In this document: piece by piece, positions 32,945 through 43,700 of the stretch
How positions within the stretch are numbered: the stretch's first letter is position 1
How the letters are laid out: each line of letters begins with the position of its first letter
NCBI GenBank assembly: GCA_036741235.1
Contig: DAINSQ010000016.1
Span: 1-44,264 of the forward strand
DNA length: 44,264 nt
Direction: 5' to 3'
DNA from: JABWBR01 sp036741235
GTDB taxonomy: Bacteria; Bacteroidota; Bacteroidia; Chitinophagales; Saprospiraceae
The notes under the pieces: generated by a model
Databases searched by the model: none
The model's input: only the letters and a program-made list of their open reading frames with translations
Told to the model about the DNA's origin: nothing
Made by a program: the position numbers and the translations under genes

Positions 32945-35900
32945 ATGTCGTTTGATAAATTTGCTCAAAGCGAATTAAACCGGGATGCTATGCTACATAC
33001 CTACCAGAACTGCCCGCAATATCACCGCTTTGCAGTTGTTGCTTTGCTGTTTCTTTTTATGCTTGTGCAAAAATCTACGGCTCAGCCATTTACTGTGAGG
33101 GGCACGGTTTCTTCTACAGAAGACGGCCAGGCATTAATTGGCGCTACGATTGCAGAAAAAGGAACTACCAAAGGCGCCGTCACTGAAATCGACGGCAGTT
33201 TCCTGCTGGTTGTCTCTTCTGCAGCAGCAACGCTGGAAGTGAGTTATATCGGCTACGAGACGCTCGAAGTGCCAGTACAAGGCAGAGCGACAATAGCCAT
33301 TGCTTTATCACCGGCATCAAAGATGATACAAGAAGTGGTTGTAACCGGTTACAGGCGGGAAATACGAAGCGATGTAGCTGCTGCTATCACATCTGTGAAG
33401 GCCAAGGAGATAGAAAAACTGGTTGTAGTGGGTATCGACCAGGCTTTGCAGGGCCAGGCGCCGGGAGTAGCGGTTACCCAGGTGACGGGGTCGCCTGGCG
33501 ATGATATTGCGGTGCGCATCCGCGGTGTTGGTACTTTGGGCAATAATAACCCACTTTATGTAATTGACGGCGTGCCCACTACCGGTGGTCTCAACATGTT
33601 TTCGCTCACTGATATTGAATCTATTGAAGTACTTAAAGATGCGGCAGCAGCGGCTATATACGGCTCGCGGGCTGCCAACGGCGTTGTGCTCATCACTACC
33701 AAGCGCGGAAAATCGGGCCCGCCGGTGTTTACTTTTGAAGCTTACGGCGGTGTTCAGCAACCCGTCAATCTGCCCGAATTGCTAAATGCCGATGAATACC
33801 TTATGATTCGCAACGAGGCCATCACCAATGCAAATCTTTTGCGCAGTGCAGCCAATCAATTACCCACTTACGATCCCGCTATACTCGATACCCTGCCTGA
33901 TAATGATTGGTTGGACATCATGTTTAACCCCGCCCCGATGCAGCGCTATTCGCTGTCGGCAAGGGGGGGCGCTGAGTCGAGCAGCTTTTATATTTCGGGT
34001 GAATACCTTACGCAAGACGGCATATTCAAAGGTCAGGGGTTTGACAAATACCAGGTGCGCTTCAACGGCGAAATTGGCAGCAAGCGCTTCCGGGTGGGCA
34101 GCAATATGGTTTTTGCCCATACGGATCGCCAAGTGATCAATGGATCAGGTGATGGCTTCGGCCCCGGGAACGAGCTCAGCGGGGTGCGCTATACGCTTAT
34201 TGCCGCTCCGGTGTTTCCCGACAGGTACCCCGATGGTCGCTATATCAATGTTACTTCAGATTTGGGCGATCCCGTATTATTTGGCGATGGCAATGCCAAT
34301 CCCCTCGTTTTTGTGGAAAACACCGATTGGACGATTAAACGTTACCGCGTTTTCGGCAATGTATTTGCCGAATTATCGCTTTTTGACGGGCTTAAAGTGC
34401 GGAGTACACTCGGCGGCGATTTACTGTTTGATCGCGAAAAACTTTTCAAAAAACGCCTTTCTGCTGCTGTATACGACCCCACCTCGCTCAATGAAGGCCG
34501 GGTATTTAATCAAACCCTCATTTGGAACAATACCATCGACTTCGAGCGCAACTTTGGCGGCCACCGTCTTACTGCGTTGGCAGGCATGGAAGCCATTCAG
34601 AACCATACCGACTATCTCGGCGCTTCGGCCACCAACTTCCGGCGTACCGATCCTTTGTTCCGCTATATTGATGCCAGTATACCGGTAGAGCTTGGCGACG
34701 TCAATGCTTCAGGGATTGCTACCGAATGGGCCCTGTTGTCGTGGTTTGGGCAGTTGGGGTATTCCTACCAAAGCCGTTACATACTCAGCGTTGCGGTTCG
34801 GCGTGATGGTTCTTCTCGTTTTGGCAAAAACAACCGCTGGGGTACTTTCCCATCGGTGTCATTGGCCTGGAATGTGTCTAATGAACCGTTTTTTCAAGAT
34901 GTCAACTTCATATCCACATTAAAAATCAGGGGTAGCTGGGGACAGTTGGGCAACCAGGAAATCGGTATTTATCCCTACAGTTCTCTTGTCAGCACCGGTG
35001 ATTTTGTATACGTATTCGGCGATCAGATCGTTACTGGCGCCAGCATACTCGAAACGGGCAACAGCAACGTAAAGTGGGAAACGAGTACCCAGATCAACGC
35101 TGGTATAGACATCGGTTTGTGGCAAGATAAGCTGACCCTTACCGCCGATTGGTTCCGCAAGCGCACCGATGACATCCTGGTACGAGTTCCCGTGCCGCAG
35201 GCCGGCGGTTCTACACGTCCGCCCTTTGTGAATGCCGCCTCGGTTGAAAACAAGGGTATAGAATTGGGATTGTCATACCGCAATAAAATTGGCAAATTCA
35301 ACTACAACATCGGCGCCAATTTTGCAGCCGTGCGCAACGAAGTGCTTTCAATAGCCGGTAGTGAACCTATACTCGGCGGCTTTGGCCTGTCGGACGGGCC
35401 CATCACAAAAACTGAACCGGGCCGGCCGGTAGGTTCGTTTTTCCTCTGGGAAATGGAAGGCATCTTTCAATCACAAGAAGAAATCGACGCCAGTCCTTTC
35501 CAAACCCAATTTACCCGACCTGGCGATGTCAAGTTCAAAGACCTCAACGGCGACAACAAAATTGACGATAAAGACCGCCGCCATGTCGGTAGTCCTTTCC
35601 CTGATTTTACCTACGGTATTTCGGCAGGTTTCAACTGGGGCAATCTTGACTTTTCGACATTGTTGCAGGGTGTTCAGGGCAATGATGTATATTTTCTGTA
35701 CGGCAATTTTGCTTACGAAACACAATTGCGTGGATTTAACTCCTACAATGAAGTTCTCAACCGCTGGACTCCCACTAATACCGATACCGACATTCCAAAA
35801 GTTAGTGTTGACGACCGCAACGGCAACCGCCGCATTTCAACCCGTTTTCTTGAAGACGGCTCTTATATGCGCATTCGAAATATTACGCTGGGGTATAATT

Positions 35901-36124
35901 TCAAAGACCTGCTCAACTGGAATGGCGTAGGTAATGCGAGACTATACATAACCGCTCAGAATGCCTTTACGCTGACCAAATACCCGGGGTTGGACCCCGA
36001 AATCCAGGCCAATGCCAACGACACCCGCGGATTGGGGCTTTCGTCCGACCTCAGCGTAGGTATAGACTGGGGAACGGTGCCAGCGCCCAGAAGCTGGATT
36101 GCGGGGCTTCAAATTGAATTTTAA
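32945..36124 (+). CDS. SusC/RagA family TonB-dependent outer-membrane receptor
   Basis: The 1059-residue protein imports glycans or peptides across the outer membrane together with its SusD partner. Signal peptide HRFAVVALLFLFMLVQKSTAQ (cleaved near residue 47). Carboxypeptidase-like regulatory domain at about residues 48-125 with TVRGTVSSTEDGQALIGATI. A TonB box-like EVVVTGYRR is next, then the plug (about 135-250, containing VRIRGVGTLGNNNPLYVIDGVPT), and a long beta-barrel ending in aromatic-terminal LQIEF. The DAAAAAIYGSRAANGVVLITTKRG segment is a SusC hallmark. The first ATG at 32945 or the one at 32990 could be the start. SusD follows after 24 bp. Confidence 0.96.
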   Translation: MSFDKFAQSELNRDAMLHTYQNCPQYHRFAVVALLFLFMLVQKSTAQPFTVRGTVSSTEDGQALIGATIAEKGTTKGAVTEIDGSFLLVVSSAAATLEVSYIGYETLEVPVQGRATIAIALSPASKMIQEVVVTGYRREIRSDVAAAITSVKAKEIEKLVVVGIDQALQGQAPGVAVTQVTGSPGDDIAVRIRGVGTLGNNNPLYVIDGVPTTGGLNMFSLTDIESIEVLKDAAAAAIYGSRAANGVVLITTKRGKSGPPVFTFEAYGGVQQPVNLPELLNADEYLMIRNEAITNANLLRSAANQLPTYDPAILDTLPDNDWLDIMFNPAPMQRYSLSARGGAESSSFYISGEYLTQDGIFKGQGFDKYQVRFNGEIGSKRFRVGSNMVFAHTDRQVINGSGDGFGPGNELSGVRYTLIAAPVFPDRYPDGRYINVTSDLGDPVLFGDGNANPLVFVENTDWTIKRYRVFGNVFAELSLFDGLKVRSTLGGDLLFDREKLFKKRLSAAVYDPTSLNEGRVFNQTLIWNNTIDFERNFGGHRLTALAGMEAIQNHTDYLGASATNFRRTDPLFRYIDASIPVELGDVNASGIATEWALLSWFGQLGYSYQSRYILSVAVRRDGSSRFGKNNRWGTFPSVSLAWNVSNEPFFQDVNFISTLKIRGSWGQLGNQEIGIYPYSSLVSTGDFVYVFGDQIVTGASILETGNSNVKWETSTQINAGIDIGLWQDKLTLTADWFRKRTDDILVRVPVPQAGGSTRPPFVNAASVENKGIELGLSYRNKIGKFNYNIGANFAAVRNEVLSIAGSEPILGGFGLSDGPITKTEPGRPVGSFFLWEMEGIFQSQEEIDASPFQTQFTRPGDVKFKDLNGDNKIDDKDRRHVGSPFPDFTYGISAGFNWGNLDFSTLLQGVQGNDVYFLYGNFAYETQLRGFNSYNEVLNRWTPTNTDTDIPKVSVDDRNGNRRISTRFLEDGSYMRIRNITLGYNFKDLLNWNGVGNARLYITAQNAFTLTKYPGLDPEIQANANDTRGLGLSSDLSVGIDWGTVPAPRSWIAGLQIEF

Positions 36125-36148
36125 ACCACACCAGGAAAGCTGCTATAT

Positions 36149-37579
36149 ATGAAAAAGACCATCCATCTCCTCGTTTTAGCCCTCCTGGCGCTCACGTCCT
36201 GCCAGGGTATTCTCGACAAAGAGCCCATTGCCACCTTTGACGCAGGGTCTTTCTTTCAGTCGGAAGCCGACGCCATACAGGCGCTTAACGCAGCCTACCA
36301 GCCCTTGCTATTCAACAACGACAATTCCAACTTTTATTGGGCTTTCGCCGAAATAACCTCCGATGAGGCTATCACCGGCGGCGACGGTTCGCGCCCTGGA
36401 CTGGTAGAAATGGACGCTTTTACTTATACGCCCCGCACAGAAGAATTTAATTCGTTTTGGAAAGTGCAATACGAGGGTATCACGCAATGCAATTTGGTGC
36501 TCGACAATTTGCCCAAAGTTGATATGCCCGAAGTGCGTCGCAATCAGATCAGAGGAGAAGCTTTGTTTCTGCGCTCTTATTATTATTTCCTGTTAGTACA
36601 GGTATTCGGCGACGTGCCGCTTTTTACACAAATAGCGCCGCCCGATCAACTCAAAATTCCGCGTACGCCCAAGGCTGTAGTATTTGCCCAAATTGAATCG
36701 GATTGCGAAGAAGCCGCTCAGTTGTTGCCTGTAACTCATTCCGCCTCCGATATTGGCAGGGCTACGAAAGGCGCTGCTTATGCCCTTGCCGCCAAGGCCT
36801 ATTTGTATGAAAAAAAATGGGAGCAGGTACTGGAGTACGTGAATAAAGTCAAAGCTTTGGGAGTGTACGATCTCATGGCCGATTACGGCGACAATTTCAA
36901 AAAAGAGACCCAGAACAACAGCGAAAGCGTGTGGGAAATACAGCACGCCAACCTCGAACTAGGCGTAGGCAACTTCCTCAACCAGTGGTGGATGTCAAAA
37001 AAGCTCAACGGCTACGGCTTTGCAGAAGTCACAGAAGACTTTGTCAACGCCTTTGAAGACGGCGACCCCCGCCGCCGGTTCACCATTGCTATGCGCGATG
37101 AAGAATACTTTGGTTCGATTTACAAAAATTCATTTTCCTCAACGCGCTACAGCCCCCGCAAATACCTGCAAGATACTTCAGAAGTGACCCAGCCTGCTGA
37201 CGGCGACATCAACTACACGGCCATTCGCTTTGCCGAAGTTCTACTTTGGGAGGCGGAGGCGCTCAATGAATTGGCCAGGGTTGCTGAAGCCCAGGTCCCC
37301 CTCGAACGCGTGCGCGCCCGGGCCCGCGCACAGGCCGCCGATCCTGCAACTGCGCTGCCGCAAGTGACAACAACCAACCAGCAGGAAATGCGCGACGCCA
37401 TTCGCCACGAACGCCGGGTAGAACTTGGCTTTGAATTACATCGCTTCTTCGATCTGGTGCGATGGGGGCTGGCGCCTGTGCTTCTGCCTGGATTTCAGGA
37501 GAATAAACACGAATTGTTTCCGCTACCGCAAACTGAATTGGACTTAAACACCTCTTTGGTGCAAAATCCGGGATACTAA
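36149..37579 (+). CDS. SusD/RagB family nutrient-binding lipoprotein
   Basis: The 476-residue surface lipoprotein partners SusC as its substrate lid. Signal peptide and lipobox TSCQG (Cys19). N-terminal LDKEPIATFDAGSFFQSEADAIQALNAAYQP and GEALFLRSYYYFLLVQVFGDVP carry the SusD TPR-type helices. The C-terminal AIRHERRVELGFELHRFFDLVRW stretch is a SusD_RagB signature. It follows susC by 24 bp and precedes the next exported gene by 10 bp, giving a susC-susD-enzyme operon. The bound glycan cannot be read from sequence. Confidence 0.96.
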   Translation: MKKTIHLLVLALLALTSCQGILDKEPIATFDAGSFFQSEADAIQALNAAYQPLLFNNDNSNFYWAFAEITSDEAITGGDGSRPGLVEMDAFTYTPRTEEFNSFWKVQYEGITQCNLVLDNLPKVDMPEVRRNQIRGEALFLRSYYYFLLVQVFGDVPLFTQIAPPDQLKIPRTPKAVVFAQIESDCEEAAQLLPVTHSASDIGRATKGAAYALAAKAYLYEKKWEQVLEYVNKVKALGVYDLMADYGDNFKKETQNNSESVWEIQHANLELGVGNFLNQWWMSKKLNGYGFAEVTEDFVNAFEDGDPRRRFTIAMRDEEYFGSIYKNSFSSTRYSPRKYLQDTSEVTQPADGDINYTAIRFAEVLLWEAEALNELARVAEAQVPLERVRARARAQAADPATALPQVTTTNQQEMRDAIRHERRVELGFELHRFFDLVRWGLAPVLLPGFQENKHELFPLPQTELDLNTSLVQNPGY

Positions 37580-37589
37580 TAGATTTGAT

Positions 37590-40500
37590 ATGCGACAATT
37601 TGCTATTTTAATATTTTGCCAATTGCTGGTAAGCCTGTTGCCGTTATGGGCGCAACCGGGGCAAATTGCTATTCCCCGAGTTGAGCTTATGCCCAACCAG
37701 CCGGCGCCATATAATGTGCGGGACTGGAAGCAGGTGGCTTTAAAATACGACTCGTTTGTCTATGACCTTCAGCAAACCGGGCAGTACCTGCCACTGGTAT
37801 TTATGAATCCGACCGGTGTCAATTATCCCCAAATGCAGACTTTTCGGATGCATACCTATGTTGGAACCAACTCGCCTTTCGGCAACGAGGCCATTAATGT
37901 AATGCCCTCATTGGTGGGCGCTTCGCTGGCAGGAGCGGATAAAAGCAATCAGTTCGGTCGCAACTGGGTGCTCATGGCGCAGGATTTTTTTAATAAGAAC
38001 AACGGCGAAAATTTATACCTGAATGCTCCTGCTACTACCAGCGGTAACGACTGGTGGTACGACATGATGCCCAATGTTTTTTTCTACCAATTGTATGACT
38101 TGTATCCCGATTGGGGTGGCGAGGCCGACTGGCAGTTTACTACGGTTGCCGATCGCATGTTGACGGCTGTCAGGGCCATGGGCGGTAGTGAGGCCCCCTG
38201 GTCGCCTGCCTACATGAACTACCGGGCATGGCGGTTCAGCACCATGACCCCCAACGCCAACGGCGTACCCGAACCCGAGGCTGCCGGCGCTTTTGCCTGG
38301 CTGCTCTACAACGCCTGGAAAACAACCGGCAACCCCGATTACCTCAAAGGCGCTGAATGGTCGATCGAATTTCTCAATAACTGGACGACCAACCCCTCCT
38401 ATGAGCTTCAGTTACCCTACGGCGCCCTCACCGCAGCCAGGATGAATGCAGAATTGGGAACCAATTATGACGTCGAAAAAATGGTCAACTGGTCGTTTGA
38501 CAGAGGCCCGCTGCGGGGCTGGGGTACGATTGTGGGTACTTGGGGCGGCTTCGACGTGTCGGGGCTGGTTGGCGAAGCCAATGACGCCGGCAACGACTAT
38601 GCTTTCCAACTCAACGGCGTACAACAGGCCGCGGCATTGGCGCCCATGGTGCGTTACGACAAGCGCTTTGCCCGTGCCATTGGCAAGTGGGTGCTCAACC
38701 TGGCCAATGCAACCCGCTTGTTTTACCATGGATTTTTACCCCCTAATATGCAAGATGCCTCGGCCTGGTCGGCGGTTCACGACCCCGATCGCGTTATCGG
38801 CTACGAATCTATGCGCCAGGTATGGCAGGGCTTCTCGCCTTACTCCACCGGCGACGCCGTTAACGGCGGCTGGGCGGCTACCAACCTCGCCTTGTACGGC
38901 ACCTCTTCTATCGGTTATCTGGGGGCTTTGATTGAAAAAACCAATGTTGATAAAATTTTAAAAATCAATTTATTAAAAACAGATTTCTTCGGCGATGAGG
39001 CCTATCCGAGTTATTTGATTTACAACTCGTATAATACTGTTAAATCGGTTGAATTTGTAGTAGAAAACGGGCCGGCTGACATCTACGATGCGCTTACAGA
39101 AGACTTTTTACTGGAGGATGCTTCCGGCACGGTCAACTTGAATATTCCCGCCAACCGGGCTATCCTGGTGGTCGTTTGTCCGGCCAACGGTGAAATCACA
39201 TACGAGCAAAATAAAATGCTGGTAGACGGAGTAGTTGTTGATTACCGGCAGAGCGCTCAGCCTTTTTCCCGGCCGCCCCGGATTAAAGGCCTCGGCGCAG
39301 CCGCCAACCCCGTCGAAGCGGGCCAAACGACGGCCTTGTATTGCACCGTTACCGACGCTGATTCCGATCAGTTTACCTATCAGTGGAGCGCTTCATCGGG
39401 TAATATCACGGGATCGGAAGCGGCGGTTAGTTTCGCTGCGCCGGATTCGCCTGGCAATATCGGTATTCAGTGTATTGTCACCGATCAGGAAGGGAACCGC
39501 GACACGGCCATATTGGCATTGCCGATTGTGGAGGAAATCAATGTAGCCCCACAGATTTCAGCTATCCAAAAGTCGCCGGCGTATGTTGCACCTGGGGGAA
39601 CCCTGCAGCTCGCCTGCCTGGCTGCCGACGCCAACGGCGATCCGTTAGATTACACCTGGGCTGCCTCGGGCGGCAATATCACAGGATCGGGAAGTAATGT
39701 AAGCTGGACGGCCCCTTTGTCGCAAGGCATTTATCAGGTAACCGTTACAGTTGCCGACGATCAGGGGTTACAGGCCCAGGCTTCTACCAATTTGTTGGTC
39801 AAAATTTTCAACGCTACTGCGGGCGACATCATCGCCGATTATCCCTTTAGCGGTAACGCCAACGATGTAAGCGGCAACAACCTGCACGGCGCCCCCAACG
39901 GCGCTATCCTTACGGCTGACCGGTTGGGCAATCCGCAGAGCGCTTATTATTTCAACGGCGGAGCACAGCACATTGCCGTGCCCAACAACCCCATTCTCAA
40001 CTTCCAGAGCGGTATTACCGTCAGTTGTTGGTTTCGCGCCAACGACTTGCCCGACAGGGAAACCTTCCTGCTCTCTCACGGCAGTTGGCAAAACCGTTGG
40101 AAACTATCGATTACCCCTGACAGGCGGCTTCGCTGGACTGTAAATTCGCTTAACGGCATCGCCGACCTCGACGCTACCTTCCCACTGCAAACCGACAGCT
40201 TTTACCACGTAGCGGTAACCTACGACGGCGCCCTGCTGGCTATGTATATTGACGGGGAGTTGCACAACTACAAGACATTAAGCGGCAATATTCGAACTAC
40301 TACGCTGCCCTTTTTGATGGGGCAAATGCTACCTGGAGAGACGACGTACAACTTTAAAGGAGTAATTGACGAAGTAAAGATTTACGATTACGCGCTTACA
40401 CCCGAGGCGGTAGATTCTCTCTACAGCGTCAGCACAACCGCCACAAATGAACCCGGCGATAATCTACTGTCATTGTCGATACATCCCAATCCTGCGTCTG

Positions 40501-40697
40501 AAACAGTCGCTATAGCAGTGCCGGAAGGGAGCGCAGTCTTATTGGTTTTTGACCTCGCCGGTCGCCTGGTAAAAGAAACGCGGCACAGCGGAGGAAATAT
40601 CGCAACACTGGATATAAGCAATTACCCGCCCGGCTTGTATACCATTGTCGGCTTTAGCGGACAAGGGCGGTATCAGGGACGATTTGTGAAAATTTGA
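37590..40697 (+). CDS. Secreted multidomain protein: putative helical-toroid enzyme, two PKD/Ig-like, LamG and T9SS sorting domain
   Basis: A 1035-residue exported protein (signal ends near LWAQ). Residues about 30-540 are Trp/Tyr-rich with repeating helices, for example AAGAFAWLLYNAWKTTGNP and WSIEFLNNW. This suits an (alpha/alpha)6 toroid of the kind found in several glycoside hydrolase and polysaccharide lyase families, but I cannot assign one or its catalytic residues. Two PKD/Ig-like domains follow at about 563-650 and 653-740. A LamG domain comes next (about 745-945, with GSWQNRWKLSI), then a T9SS type A tail from about 960 (LSLSIHPNPASET to the end). It is 10 bp from susD and likely the locus enzyme, exported to the surface or medium. 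Confidence 0.8.
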   Translation: MRQFAILIFCQLLVSLLPLWAQPGQIAIPRVELMPNQPAPYNVRDWKQVALKYDSFVYDLQQTGQYLPLVFMNPTGVNYPQMQTFRMHTYVGTNSPFGNEAINVMPSLVGASLAGADKSNQFGRNWVLMAQDFFNKNNGENLYLNAPATTSGNDWWYDMMPNVFFYQLYDLYPDWGGEADWQFTTVADRMLTAVRAMGGSEAPWSPAYMNYRAWRFSTMTPNANGVPEPEAAGAFAWLLYNAWKTTGNPDYLKGAEWSIEFLNNWTTNPSYELQLPYGALTAARMNAELGTNYDVEKMVNWSFDRGPLRGWGTIVGTWGGFDVSGLVGEANDAGNDYAFQLNGVQQAAALAPMVRYDKRFARAIGKWVLNLANATRLFYHGFLPPNMQDASAWSAVHDPDRVIGYESMRQVWQGFSPYSTGDAVNGGWAATNLALYGTSSIGYLGALIEKTNVDKILKINLLKTDFFGDEAYPSYLIYNSYNTVKSVEFVVENGPADIYDALTEDFLLEDASGTVNLNIPANRAILVVVCPANGEITYEQNKMLVDGVVVDYRQSAQPFSRPPRIKGLGAAANPVEAGQTTALYCTVTDADSDQFTYQWSASSGNITGSEAAVSFAAPDSPGNIGIQCIVTDQEGNRDTAILALPIVEEINVAPQISAIQKSPAYVAPGGTLQLACLAADANGDPLDYTWAASGGNITGSGSNVSWTAPLSQGIYQVTVTVADDQGLQAQASTNLLVKIFNATAGDIIADYPFSGNANDVSGNNLHGAPNGAILTADRLGNPQSAYYFNGGAQHIAVPNNPILNFQSGITVSCWFRANDLPDRETFLLSHGSWQNRWKLSITPDRRLRWTVNSLNGIADLDATFPLQTDSFYHVAVTYDGALLAMYIDGELHNYKTLSGNIRTTTLPFLMGQMLPGETTYNFKGVIDEVKIYDYALTPEAVDSLYSVSTTATNEPGDNLLSLSIHPNPASETVAIAVPEGSAVLLVFDLAGRLVKETRHSGGNIATLDISNYPPGLYTIVGFSGQGRYQGRFVKI

Positions 40698-40736
40698 AAA
40701 GGAACCCATTTTCTAATAATAAATTGAACATAACTG

Positions 40737-43700
40737 ATGAAGCAGCTATTACGTTTGTTAGTCTTTAGCCTAAGCTGTTGGTTGACGGCAATAGGTTTAC
40801 ATGCGCAGACGCCTGTGGCGCATTATGCCTTTTCTGGCAGTGCAAAAGACGGCTCTGCTTTTGCCAATAATGCGGCGGTCAATGGCGCAACGCTTGCCCA
40901 GGACCGTTTTGGCCTTTCCAACAACGCTATGTATTTTGATGGTGTGCAGGGTGCTGTTCGAGCGCCGAATGCCGCCCACCTCAACTCGGCCAACGCCACG
41001 ATCAGTTTTTGGGTAAACGTATCGGCTTATCCCGGCCAGGGCGAAGTATACTTGCTTTCGTTCGGCGGCTGGCAGGAACGTTGGAAAATCTCTTTGCCCT
41101 CGCACGGCAAACCCGTATTCACCACCCACGCCAACGGCGCTTGTTGCAGCGATATGGACTCGGGTGACGGCAATACCCTGCCTATCGGCGCTTGGGTACA
41201 TGTAGTTATGGTTCACGACGGTTCGAAAAACATCATTTACTTCGACGGCGTCAAAGTCAACGAAAAAAATGTAAACGGCGCGCTTGATGCCACGACCTAT
41301 CCGCTGGGCATCGGCTACAACCCTATCGACAATGGCAACTACTTCAACGGGATACTCGACGAAGTAATGATATTTGACGTAGCCCTCAACGACGCGCAGG
41401 TAACGGCATTATTCAATGCCCAAAACACGGCGCCTAACATTCCCTTTGGCGCTGTAGCTGATTATTCGTTCAGCGGTAACGGCCTTGATCAGTCTGACTA
41501 CGGTAATCACGCCGATACATACACGGCCGCATTGACCACTGACCGCTTCGGCTATGGCAAAAGCGCCTTGTTGTGCGACGGGGTCGACTCGGAAGTAACC
41601 GCGCCCGGCAGTTCTCACCTTAACTCGGCCTTTACGACCGTCAGCTTTTGGGTTAAGCCCAACAGCCTGCCCGGCAATGGCGAAGTATTCCTGCTTTCAT
41701 TGGGTGGCTGGCAGGAACGCTGGAAAATATCGCTGCCGGCACACGGCAAGCCCGTCTGGACTACCAACAACGTCAATGGCATTTCCGATATGGATAGCGG
41801 CGATGGCAACACCCTGACGCCTGGTGTCTGGACGCATGTAGTGATGGTACACGACGGCTCCAAAGACTTCATATATTTCAATGGCGTGCAAGTTGCCGAG
41901 AAAAACGTTTCCGGCGCGCTCAACGGCACCACTTACCCATTAGGCATCGGCTACAACCCTATCGATGGTGGCAACTGGTTTGATGGTGCGCTTGACGATA
42001 TACAGATCTACAACTATGCTTTGAACCCTGTAGAAATCGGCAATTTATACACGGCGCAAGCCGCATTTCCTGGCACGCCAGACGACCTGGTAGCCGAATA
42101 CAGTCTCAACGGAAATGGCAATGACGACTCACAGTTTGGCAACCATGCCGAGCTCGGCGACGGCGCCGCACCTGCCGCCAACCGCCACGGTTGGGGCTCC
42201 AATGCCCTTGCCGGCGCAGCAAAAGCCGACAACTCCATTGCTTTGCAATCAGATTACACGACCATCAGTTTTTGGGTAAACCCCAACAGCTTCCCCGGCA
42301 CCGGCGAAGTATACCTTCTCTCCAACGGCGGCTGGCAGGAGCGCTGGAAAATCTCATTGCCCTCACACGGCAAACCCGTATTCACTACGCACTCCGGCGG
42401 CGCATGTTGTAGCGATATGGACTCGGGTACGCCGCTGGCTTTAAACGCCTGGACGCATGTAGTGATGGTACACGACGGCGCCAAAGACATAATATACTTC
42501 AACGGCGTTTTGGCCAATGAGAAAAACGTTGCCGGCGCGCTCGATAAAACCCGGTACCCCCTCGGTATCGGTTACGACCCAATTGACAACGGCGGCTTCT
42601 TCGACGGCGCTATTGACGACGTACAGATCTACAACGTAGCGCTCGATGCATCGGCCGTAGCGGCATTGTACAATGCCCAGAACCCTGCGCCCACCATTGC
42701 CGACGGGCTCATAGCTTACTATGCTTTTAGCGGCAACAGCCAGGATCAAACGCCGTACAGCAACCACGCCTCATCGGCCAGCCTGGTCAAAGACCGTTTT
42801 GGCAAAGCCAACAAAGCCGCTGGCTTCAACGGCTCGGCTGAAGTAACCGCCTCCAACTCTCCCCAACACAACTCGCCGCATACCACCGTCAGCTTCTGGG
42901 TGAACCCCAATAGTCTGCCTGCCAATGGCGAAGTATACCTGCTGTCGCTGGGCGGCTGGCAAGAGCGCTGGAAAATTTCACTGCCCTCGCATGGCAAACC
43001 CGTTTGGACTACCAACCACTCCGGCGGTATTTCCGACATGGACAGTGGCGATGGCAACACCCTGACGCCCGGAGTTTGGAAGCATGTGGTCATGGTTCAC
43101 GATGGCGCCAAAGACAAAATTTACTTCGACGGCATTTTGGTTGCTCAAAAAGACGTAGCAGGTACGCTCGACAACACCACTTACCCCCTCGGCATCGGCT
43201 ATAATGCCGTTGACGGCGGCAACTGGTTTGACGGCGCTCTCGATGAAGTACAGATCTACAACATCGCTCTCGACGACGCGGCTATCGCTGCGCTTTATGC
43301 CGAGCAATCGCAGCCGACGGCGGGTGGCGACCAAGAAGCGCCCAACGCGCCGCTCAACCTGGCCGCCAATGTAGTCTTCAACAATGTAGACCTTACCTGG
43401 CTCCCCGCTATTGACAACATCGGCGTAACCGCCTACAATATCTACCTCGACGGCGCCCTGGTGCGCAATACCACGGCTACTTCGGCTTATTTCGAAGAAC
43501 TCACTCCGCTGACCCAGTATCAATTTGGCGTATCGGCAGTAGACGAGGCAGGCAACGAATCGCTGCCCACTACACTCAGCGTCACCACCGGCCCCGACGA
43601 AACGCCCGACGTGACTCCGCCGACAATACCTGGCAACCTGGCCGGCTCTCCGAGCTTCAACTCCGTACTCCTGAGCTGGGAGGCCTCTACCGATGACACA

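Noticed and set aside
42978..43523. 181-codon minus-strand frame, with several others in 40797-44048
   Set aside because: They recur once per LamG unit and are antisense shadows of the repeated plus-strand coding sequence.
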